59,494 nucleotides of DNA from Ectothiorhodospiraceae bacterium WFHF3C12 (lineage in GTDB: Bacteria > Pseudomonadota > Gammaproteobacteria > Nitrococcales > Nitrococcaceae), in the NCBI GenBank assembly GCA_013519935.1, contig JACDUA010000021.1:1-59494 (forward strand), read 5' to 3'. Positions 52,177-59,494 of this stretch are shown in pieces. Within the stretch, counting starts at the first letter, position 1; each line of letters starts with the position of its first letter. Position numbers and translations under genes: made by a program. The notes under the pieces are model-generated. The model was not told the DNA's origin, did no database searches, and saw only the letters and a program-made list of their open reading frames with translations.

Positions 52177-52317
52177 CGAACCCGTCGGGAGGGTCAGCGG
52201 CACGAACGTGGTGCGCAATCGCCAAGCGTTGCGCCGAACCGTGCTGGCCCGTTGAACAAGGACAGCCGGAAGGGCGAGGGCCGCGCCCCTGCCCTCCCGG
52301 CGGCGCACCGGTTGCAG

Positions 52318-52920
52318 TCACGCCGCAAGCCGCGCGATCCGCTCGGCTGCCTCGTCGAGGGCGCCCCGGGCGGCGTCCTCGCCCATGGCCAGGCCCTCGG
52401 CGCGGATGAACTCCACGTCCTCGATGCCCAGGAACGCCAGGAAGTGCTTGATGTAGGGCGTGACGAAGTCCGCGTCGGTGCCGCTGTAGCGTCCGCCGCT
52501 GGTCACGAACACGTAGGCCCGTTTGCCGGTGAGCAGACCCTCCGGCCCGTTCGCCGTGTAACGGAACGTGGTCCCGGCCCGCGCCACGTGGTCGAACCAG
52601 GCCTTCAGCGTGGAGGGCACGTGGAAGTTGTAGACCGGCACGCCCAGCACCAGCACGTCGGCATCCAGGAGCTCCTGCACCGCCGCGTCGGCCGGCTCGG
52701 CCTCGCGCTGCTGCCCCGGCGTGCGCTCGGCGGCCGGGGTCAGGGCGGCGCGGAAGCGCTCGTCCGTCAGGTGGGACAGGGGCTCGTCGGACAGAATGCG
52801 CCGCGTAACCGCCAGGTCCGGCGCCTGCCGCCGCCAGCGGGCCACGAAGTCGTCCGCCAGCCGGGACGACTGGCCGTCATTGCCGAATACGCTGCTGTTG
52901 ATCAGAAGAAGCTTGGTCAT
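52318..52920 (-). CDS. azoR: FMN-dependent NADH-azoreductase
   Basis: This 200-residue flavodoxin-like protein has KLLLINSSVFGNDGQSSRL for FMN phosphate binding, VYNFHVPSTLKAWFDHVARAGTTFRYTANGPEG and VFVTSGGRYSG, as in AzoR. It reduces quinones and azo compounds with NAD(P)H. It diverges from the lysR gene, which probably controls it. Confidence 0.92.
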   Translation of the reverse strand: MTKLLLINSSVFGNDGQSSRLADDFVARWRRQAPDLAVTRRILSDEPLSHLTDERFRAALTPAAERTPGQQREAEPADAAVQELLDADVLVLGVPVYNFHVPSTLKAWFDHVARAGTTFRYTANGPEGLLTGKRAYVFVTSGGRYSGTDADFVTPYIKHFLAFLGIEDVEFIRAEGLAMGEDAARGALDEAAERIARLAA

Positions 52921-53017
52921 GGCTCACCTCCATCGAGTTGGTGAGGCCATTTAAGTATTCATTGGAGCGATATAAAATCTCAAAATATTGGCCTTATTCA
53001 TCGAATGGATCGATCCC
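52921..53017. promoter_or_regulatory. azoR-lysR divergent promoter region
   Basis: This AT-rich 97-bp gap has the inverted repeat ATTC-ATC-GAAT at 52998-53008, of the T-N11-A type used by LysR-family regulators, plus a tract GATATAAAATCTCAAAATATTGG around 52969-52991 with -10-like boxes for both directions. The arrangement is typical of a LysR that regulates its divergent neighbour. Confidence 0.5.
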
Positions 53018-53935
53018 ATGACGGCACCCCGGATCTCCCTCGAACAATGGCGGGCCCTGGTGGCGGTGGTGGATACCGGGGGCTACGCCAACGCCGCGGA
53101 GGCGCTGAACAAATCCCAGTCCACGATCAGCTATGCCGTGCGCCGCATCGAGGAGCTGCTCGGGGTAGCGCTTTTCACCATCGAGGGCCGCAAAGCCGTG
53201 CTCACGGCTGCCGGCCGGGTGCTTTACCGCCGCGCGCGGACCCTGGTGGAGGAAGCCGGCCGCGTGGAGGCGGCCGGGGCCGGTCTGGCCGGCGGCTGGG
53301 AGGCGGAGCTGCGGGTGGCCGTGGAGATCCTCTTCCCCACCTGGCTGCTGCTGCGAGTTCTGGATGCCTTCGCCCGGGAGCATCCGGAGATGCGCATCCA
53401 GCTCTTCGAGTCCGTGCTCGGCGGTACGGAGGAACTGCTGGAGCAGCGGGAGGTGGACCTGGCGGTGACCGGGCACCTGCCCGCCAGCTACGCCGCTGAT
53501 CCCATCCGGCACGTACGCTTCCGCGCCGTGGCGGCCCCCTCACATCCCCTGCACAACCTCGGCCGGAGCGTGGCGCTGTCGGACCTGCGCGCCCACCGGC
53601 ATATCGTCATCCGCGACACCGGGGTACGGCGCACCCGAGAGGGGGCCTGGGACTTCGCCGGGGCCCGTTTGACCGTCACCAACAAGGCCACCTCCATCCG
53701 CGCCCTGACCCTGGGCATGGGTTTCGCCTGGGTGGCCGAGGACATCATCCGGGAAGAGCTCGACAGCGGGGCGCTGAAACCGCTGCCCCTGCGCCACGGC
53801 GCCGAGCGCTGGGGCTGCCTCTACCTGGTTCAACCGGACCCGGACGCCGCGGGGCCCGGCGCCCAGCGGTTGGCGACGCTGATTCGGAAAGGGATAGCGG
53901 GCCTGAACCAGGGAGGCGCCCATCCGGCCGGGTAG
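53018..53935 (+). CDS. LysR family transcriptional regulator
   Basis: This 305-residue protein has the N-terminal winged helix-turn-helix (ISLEQWRALVAVVDTGGYANAAEALNKSQSTISYAVRRIEELLG) and a substrate-binding effector domain with LRVAVEILFPTW and RHIVIRDTGVRR. The start at 53018 begins MTAPRIS; the frame reaches 52988. It probably regulates azoR, responding to a quinone or related compound. Confidence 0.9.
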   Translation: MTAPRISLEQWRALVAVVDTGGYANAAEALNKSQSTISYAVRRIEELLGVALFTIEGRKAVLTAAGRVLYRRARTLVEEAGRVEAAGAGLAGGWEAELRVAVEILFPTWLLLRVLDAFAREHPEMRIQLFESVLGGTEELLEQREVDLAVTGHLPASYAADPIRHVRFRAVAAPSHPLHNLGRSVALSDLRAHRHIVIRDTGVRRTREGAWDFAGARLTVTNKATSIRALTLGMGFAWVAEDIIREELDSGALKPLPLRHGAERWGCLYLVQPDPDAAGPGAQRLATLIRKGIAGLNQGGAHPAG

Positions 53936-54154
53936 CATCCCGGTGCCGTTTGCTGGTCGGCGAGGCGTCGGACGGAAACAGCGAGAGACCCCGCAACGGA
54001 CATTGGCCAGCTGAAACGCCGAGCCGGGCCCGGCCAGCATCGCCACCCGCAGGCCGTCTGACGCGCCCGGCGTTCGCGTAAAGCCGCCGGGTAACGGGCA
54101 GGCCGTGGACGCACCGAACACCGGGAACGGGTCACACCGACCCGAGCACGCCGG

Positions 54155-54370
54155 CTAATCCGTGGTCGGCGCGCCCTTCGGTTCACCCTGTCGCAGGCGC
54201 TCGACTTCCGCGGTGAGATCCTCCGCCACGTCCCGGACCTGCAGCAGCTCATCCTGGAGCTGTACCAGCATGTCGCGGACGTCATCGGCAACGCCTTCGA
54301 TCTGTCCGCCCCGGATTATCAACATCGTCGCCTTGGTCGCCGCCAGGGCCCGGTCTATGCGCTCGATCAT
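54155..54370 (-). CDS. small coiled-coil protein
   Basis: This 71-residue protein (MIERIDRALAATKATMLIIRGG..., with a heptad-like C-terminal half VADDVRDMLVQLQDELLQVRDVAEDLTAEVERL) starts at ATG 54370. It has no recognisable domain. The GC content is that of the host genome, but the region right behind it becomes less GC-rich. Real or not cannot be decided from sequence alone. Confidence 0.45.
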   Translation of the reverse strand: MIERIDRALAATKATMLIIRGGQIEGVADDVRDMLVQLQDELLQVRDVAEDLTAEVERLRQGEPKGAPTTD

Positions 54371-55231
54371 ACGGTGCTGTCCCCCACTAACCCCCAAATG
54401 CGAAACAATTCACAGCGACCAAGATACCGAAGGCCGGGCAGCCGGACAAAGATTATTGGGTGTACCTATTTTGATACACGACAGCAGGCACTCAAGATCC
54501 GATGAGCCGGGCCAAATCCGCCAGGCGGATCCGCATGCAGCCGGCGGGTCGTGGAGGCAGACGATACCGCGAGGATTCGGGCCCAGGGAACGCAGGACGC
54601 GCCTGATGCCTTCTTACGCCGGCTGGCACAGTCCTGAGTGCTGAAAAGCAACGATGATAAGTCGGCAGCGCACTAAGACGGTATGGGATGATTTGGTTGA
54701 GACAGGCGAGGACCGGAGAACCTTTCGCCCTGGACCTACCTCGCGAATTTCCCCCTCGAGCTCGCCAGAGGAATGGATCCGTCCCAATCAGGGGCGCCGA
54801 AGCGGCTTGGTCACGCGCGATCGCAGCTAAGGGACCTCTCCCGGGGGCCGGATCGACCGATTTAGCCTGGATGCCCTGGCGAACATTCCCGTGCGAGAAT
54901 GCTAACGCGTCGGGGGTGCGCAGAACCACTAGCGACATACCATCCCCTATTCCGCGATCAGACCTTCTGGTTCACGCACGCCGCCCGAAGGCAGTAGGCG
55001 GGCGCGCTATAATGGCATTCTTCGTATCACAATCGGCCGGCTAAGCGCTAAGAACGGTATTAATCCGGTCGGTAATCACTGCTCTTTCCGCGAGTTGCGT
55101 AGGTCCGACCCCAGCCTTGCAGCCTTGGTCGATCAGGGTGGTGCGCAGAGGCCAATGCCCACCCATAGCGGTCGCTCAATCGGGCTATGGTAATATCATT
55201 GGAACCGAATATCCTGATCACAGAATAGATA
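54371..55231. other. 861-bp spacer at the start of the lower-GC tract
   Basis: The sequence shifts to lower GC and irregular composition here. Frames of 100-150 codons (for instance 54492-54938 minus and 54688-55044 plus) overlap antisense and are Arg/Pro-rich, so I do not trust them. A TATAAT at 55009-55014 is far from the next gene. No integrase, attachment site or tRNA is visible at this boundary. Confidence 0.4.
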
Positions 55232-55873
55232 ATGGATACAAACTCCGACCGATCTACTTGGGCGCGGCAACGTAGGAATTTGGTCACGGTGTCATTGGCA
55301 CTTGGCATTTACGGGCTGGCCGGCGGGCAGATTAATTCGGTTACGCTCGGTGGCGGAGGTGTTGTGCTAGAGACACCGGATACGATCCTCCTGATCGCGC
55401 ATTTGTCATGGCTGTATTTAGTGTGGCGCTACTGGCTGTACTCGCGCGAAGGGCACGCTGAAGTTCAGCGAGTAGTGGAAAACTACTTCCAATCGTCAGA
55501 TTGCTATCAACGCCTCGTACAAGATGAAATCAATAAATTTCAGAGCGAATCAGGAATCAAATATGCGGAGGGCTGGCAACAAGCCGCGATAGAGGACGAC
55601 GACCAGAGCGAATTTCACGCGATTCCAATTGAAGAGTCAATTAGAAAATATTGGTTTAGCCGTACGCTTGTGCTGGAGGTACATAACCCCAGCGGTGAGT
55701 TCCACCCGGACAGAAAGGAAGTTGAGCTTCCATTCCTCAGATACGAGTTCTGTGTGGCTATAGCAGGGTTGAGGGCGGCACTGGGGCACCACTTAGTCTC
55801 AGATATCTACGTGCCGTATGCGGTAGGGACATTTCCAGCGTTTGCGGTTGTCTGGCAGTGGCTATATGTGTGA
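55232..55873 (+). CDS. membrane protein of unknown function
   Basis: This 213-residue protein has two or three hydrophobic segments (LVTVSLALGIYGLAGG, TILLIAHLSWLYLVWRYWLY, and a C-terminal VPYAVGTFPAFAVVWQWLY). The middle 110 residues are soluble and acidic (YFQSSDCYQRLVQDEINKFQ). Codon use is clearly less GC-biased than that of neighbouring genes. I do not recognise it. It may belong to an accessory or defence island together with the AbiC-like gene. Confidence 0.65.
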   Translation: MDTNSDRSTWARQRRNLVTVSLALGIYGLAGGQINSVTLGGGGVVLETPDTILLIAHLSWLYLVWRYWLYSREGHAEVQRVVENYFQSSDCYQRLVQDEINKFQSESGIKYAEGWQQAAIEDDDQSEFHAIPIEESIRKYWFSRTLVLEVHNPSGEFHPDRKEVELPFLRYEFCVAIAGLRAALGHHLVSDIYVPYAVGTFPAFAVVWQWLYV

Positions 55874-55978
55874 CATGTCGTCCACGCAGATGCTCTCAGG
55901 CTCGCCCGGTTTAGGGCCACGTCAAATGGGGCGCTGTTGGCCGCAGATTGACCGCGTGGGCGGCCCCAAGCGGGCGCG

Positions 55979-56060
55979 GGGTCAGTTGTAACACTCCAAC
56001 ACTTGGACTGCCCGCTCCCGGCCGGTCGCTCGCGCGATGTCGGAATGTTACAACTGACCC
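55979..56060. repeat. 19-bp inverted repeat (one mismatch) with 44-bp spacer
   Basis: The arms 55979-55997 and 56042-56060 read GGGTCAGTTGTAACACTCC and its complement with one change. The right arm overlaps the ATG of the next gene (56045). The layout resembles the REP/MITE-like GGGGTCAG elements that often flank mobile genes. Confidence 0.65.
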
Positions 56061-56359
56061 TAGAGCGAACCGCGCTTTATACCTCGCTCCGGTTAGCCCT
56101 CCGGCATGACGATTGCTGGGAAAGGTGGTGGGTGGCGTACTTCATATACGAGAACTGGCAGGCCGGCCCTCATAAGGCAGTTTTGCATACGGGAGCTTGC
56201 GCCTTCTGCAAGGAAGGCCGGGGCCTTGCTGGCGGTTCGGACCCCAGACATGGGCAATGGCACGGCCCCTTTAATTCGTACCCGGAAGCTCGAGCCTGGC
56301 ACATGGAAATGCGAGTGGCCGTGCACAAGGAATGCCGTTGCGTCGCGAGGTACGTGTGA
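56045..56359 (+). CDS. small orphan protein with CxxC and WHGPF motif
   Basis: This 104-residue protein has YFIYENWQAGPHKAVLHTGACAFCKEGRGL and GQWHGPFNSYPEARAW, a motif seen in short uncharacterised proteins of mobile regions. Cys residues (ACAFC, ECRC) could bind metal. Its ATG at 56045 falls inside the right arm of the inverted repeat, so the repeat may have supplied the start, and the gene boundary is uncertain. Confidence 0.5.
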   Translation: MLQLTLERTALYTSLRLALRHDDCWERWWVAYFIYENWQAGPHKAVLHTGACAFCKEGRGLAGGSDPRHGQWHGPFNSYPEARAWHMEMRVAVHKECRCVARYV

Positions 56360-56398
56360 GGGTCGCGATCATTTAATAATTCTAGGGGGGAAGGGTAA

Positions 56399-56887
56399 AT
56401 GAGATGGGGTGTTGCTGCTCTATTAGTCGTCTTGATGGTGTCGGGGTGCGCGGCGCCACGATATTCCGGGACGGCATCGGAGCCATCCGTCACACGGGTG
56501 ACCAAGGAAGTTGTGGTCATCCGTGACGATGCTACAAAGCGTGGTTTCCTTGAGGCTATAGAGCACTGGCTGGCCGAGCACCAATATGACTACACCGTAG
56601 CGCCGGATGGTTCCAAACACGACTTGGATAAGCTCACAATCGAGTATGTCGGCTACTGGAAATGGGATTTGGCCATCTACCTCAGCCGCGCTGAGATCGA
56701 GATGTTTCACGGAGGCCAAAGGGTTGGGCGCGTCAACTACCGTGCGCCGAACACCCTGAATACCAATAAGTTCGGGACAGGGAGCGATAGGGTTGCCTAC
56801 ATGATGGACGTGCTCTTTGGGAAGATGACGCCGGAGGAGGCAACCGAGGTAGTAAACGCGCCGGAAGACGAGGAGCTTGGACGTTGA
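56399..56887 (+). CDS. putative lipoprotein
   Basis: This 162-residue protein has a lipobox VSGC (Cys17) after VAALLVVLMV, a mature part with VTRVTKEVVVIRDDATKRGFLEAIEHWL and YWKWDLAIYLSRAEIEM. A strong GGGGGGAAGGG ribosome site precedes the ATG. The lower GC content suggests recent transfer. The function is unknown. Confidence 0.7.
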   Translation: MRWGVAALLVVLMVSGCAAPRYSGTASEPSVTRVTKEVVVIRDDATKRGFLEAIEHWLAEHQYDYTVAPDGSKHDLDKLTIEYVGYWKWDLAIYLSRAEIEMFHGGQRVGRVNYRAPNTLNTNKFGTGSDRVAYMMDVLFGKMTPEEATEVVNAPEDEELGR

Positions 56888-57222
56888 CGGCCCATTAATG
56901 CTACTGACACCCCGCTAACGATGGTCGCAGCCACGAGATGCCCATGTGAACCGGTCCAAACGCGGGTATTTGGCTGGTGGGGGATCTGCCCCTTTGGCCT
57001 CATTTTGTCGCCGGCAGAAGACTTGGTGCTAGGAGGAAAGTGTCGCTCCTCGACCCAGAGCGGTCAATCGTTCCATTCAATCGTGTTGGCATGTGCGACG
57101 CGACCATTTTTCCATCCTTCTCCTCAAGTTTGCGCAGTCGCTTCAGCTCAGAACGGCTCGACCGAGATCATGCATAAGTTTCGCTTGCCTGTGGATCAAA
57201 TCTACACATGGATACAGGTTGT
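56888..57222. other. 335-bp intergenic region between convergent genes
   Basis: No gene is supported. A frame 56921-57226 has no ribosome site and odd composition. No stem with a T-tract is visible. It separates the lipoprotein gene and the AbiC-like gene, which converge. Confidence 0.35.
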
Positions 57223-58050
57223 TTAGGTCCGCGTTTGGCTCAGGTCAAGTGGATCTACCTTGAAATGCTTCTTAAGTGAAAAGACTTTGGTTTCGTACCA
57301 GCGCTTGACCCGCTCTTCATACTCGCGTTGCGCTGGCTGGCCGGCGCTTGGCACATCACCCACGTTGATATCCTCGAAGAGTCGAAACCACGGATAGACG
57401 GAGTCTCGGAACAGCGTTTGGAAAAGCTGATGATCAATTAAATCCTCGTCAAGGAGCTTGTTGACGTCTGAGAAAAAATGACAAACCTCTGCAAAATGCT
57501 CGAATGTCTTCTTTTCTTCGCGCCGAAAAACGTCTAGATTAACCGTTGCGCGATGGCTTGATTCGTATGACAAAAGTCTCGCATAAAGATAGTCCCATGC
57601 GGTCGTCCTGTGCGCGCGCATTTGTGCACTCGTCCATCGGTCAAGCATATCTATGGTTAGACTCCTTTTTTCTCTAGTATTTTGTGCCTCTCGCTGTGCC
57701 TGTAACTCTTGCAACTGTTGCTGCTGCGCGATCCTGGCATCACGCATTTCATCAGTTGTGTGAGAGAGCTCCTTGCTTTGAATGGAGATGGTAATCATGA
57801 GGGCAACTAAAGTAAGGAATGTTAAAACCGGGTTCACTGTTCCGCCGAAGAAATCGCCAAACTGCGCCCATAATTCTTGGTCTCGACTGATGGGAGCCCA
57901 GAATATGGTCATGTATAGTAACAGAATGCCGATAACGAAAACTAAGGCGAAAGCAGTAATTAGGAGCAAAGAGAAGCCCAGCGCTTCTCCGTTAAAATGC
58001 CCAGAAGTATACTCTTTCCCTCGGCTGGACGTTCCACTTTTTGGAATCAT
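57223..58050 (-). CDS. AbiC-like putative phage abortive-infection membrane protein
   Basis: This 275-residue protein has two transmembrane helices (about 25-48 and 72-92) linked by WAPISRDQELWAQFGDFFGGTVNP, the hallmark of the putAbiC family. A coiled coil (about 93-130, SKELSHTTDEMRDARIAQQQQLQELQAQ) leads to a soluble C-terminal domain (about 130-275) rich in His and aromatic residues. The family includes proteins linked to phage abortive infection, but the mechanism is unproven. The GC content is much lower than that of the host genes, and an insertion sequence lies just beside it, so it is probably acquired. The start at 58050 begins MIPKSGTSS. Confidence 0.8.
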   Translation of the reverse strand: MIPKSGTSSRGKEYTSGHFNGEALGFSLLLITAFALVFVIGILLLYMTIFWAPISRDQELWAQFGDFFGGTVNPVLTFLTLVALMITISIQSKELSHTTDEMRDARIAQQQQLQELQAQREAQNTREKRSLTIDMLDRWTSAQMRAHRTTAWDYLYARLLSYESSHRATVNLDVFRREEKKTFEHFAEVCHFFSDVNKLLDEDLIDHQLFQTLFRDSVYPWFRLFEDINVGDVPSAGQPAQREYEERVKRWYETKVFSLKKHFKVDPLDLSQTRT

Positions 58051-58386
58051 TTGTTTAGACCCTTAGGCATGTGGGATACGGTAAGTAATGGGTGGTGGCT
58101 TCGCGTCTCCCATTGGAGCACTGCATTCCGCTTAGTGGTAGCTTCTGGTCTCGGATCGACCGCGGGGGCGGCGGCCGCGTGCGACAGCATGCTTAGATGA
58201 TTGTCTGTTCGGCTAGCGCGAAAGCTTGGTCGACGTCGACACCCAATTTGTGGATGGTGCTTCGGAGTTTAGTGTGTATGAGCAGTAGCTAGACAGCCAA
58301 GAGGTTGCCTGTCCGTCGATAGATGAGCGTAGCTATTGAACCGCCCCGGCATTCCCGGAGACTCGAGACTTTGAGAGGATCGAGTC
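58051..58386. other. 336-bp region with the left end of the IS3-family element
   Basis: 58051-58334 shows nothing recognisable. The IS left end is at 58335 with TGAACCGCCCCGGCATTCCC, typical of the IS51-type IS3 terminal repeats. The target duplication cannot be verified because the right end is lost. Confidence 0.5.

Positions 58387-59494
<1,108 letters not shown>

Noticed and set aside
54492-54938. A 148-codon minus-strand frame
   Set aside because: It overlaps an equally long plus-strand frame, is Arg/Pro-rich, and has no ribosome site or domain.
54371-57222. Integron gene cassettes (small orphan genes in a row)
   Set aside because: I looked for attC-type core sites (GTTRRRY and RYYYAAC pairs) between the genes and found no convincing set, and no integrase is present.

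Overview
The window is a high-GC (by eye about 65-68 %) chromosomal segment. OmpW, PerM, YaiI and GGDEF/EAL proteins, an arsR-arsI pair, a Tat-exported Liv-type binding protein and acidic, Arg/Asp-rich coding all suggest a gammaproteobacterium, perhaps a halophilic or haloalkaliphilic relative of Ectothiorhodospiraceae. That placement is inference: there is no rRNA or tRNA gene here to anchor it. No CRISPR array was seen.

Layout. (1) 1-7.0 kb: a truncated exported sensor-like protein, a large secreted HExxH peptidase/propeller/beta-barrel protein, a PerM-type permease with a small membrane protein, and a membrane-anchored glutamate-synthase-like flavoprotein. (2) 7.2-10.1 kb: a proton-channel motor pair (MotA/TolQ-like stator plus an OmpA protein with a very long coiled-coil stalk) and a small membrane protein. 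(3) 10.6-15.9 kb: secreted alpha/beta hydrolase, PAS-GGDEF-EAL protein, YaiI, CDF transporter. (4) 16.3-21.5 kb: a five-gene branched-chain-amino-acid-type ABC operon headed by a near-perfect sigma-54 promoter. (5) 21.9-28.2 kb: small enzymes and regulators, a Xre-RES toxin-antitoxin pair, a Crp/Fnr regulator, OsmC, arsR-arsI and a QsdR-like regulator. (6) 28.2-38.7 kb: diguanylate cyclases, acyl-CoA ligase, EamA exporter, a polar amino acid ABC operon, an HPF-like protein and a DUF72 protein. (7) 38.7-45.6 kb: OmpW, a 984-residue beta-propeller lipoprotein, a CPBP protease and a five-heme lipoprotein cytochrome. FNR-type boxes stand before ompW and, in tandem, before the propeller lipoprotein. 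(8) 45.9-54.4 kb: TPR protein, TetR regulator with two copies of its probable operator, Acg-type flavin protein, HDAC-family deacetylase, another diguanylate cyclase, papain-like amidase, and a divergent azoR-lysR pair. (9) 54.4-59.5 kb: a lower-GC accessory tract with orphan genes, an AbiC-like membrane protein, and an IS3-family element interrupted by an IS21-family element that runs off the window.

The most informative signals are regulatory. The sigma-54 promoter ties the Liv-type transporter to nitrogen or stress control. The FNR boxes, at the same spacing from a TTACTA-type -10 in two places, group ompW with the lipoprotein, and perhaps with the multiheme cytochrome, as an oxygen-responsive cell-envelope module. 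The paired GTAC palindromes define a small TetR regulon with a probably leaderless regulator mRNA. The low-GC end with an AbiC-like gene beside nested insertion sequences looks like a small defence or accessory island.
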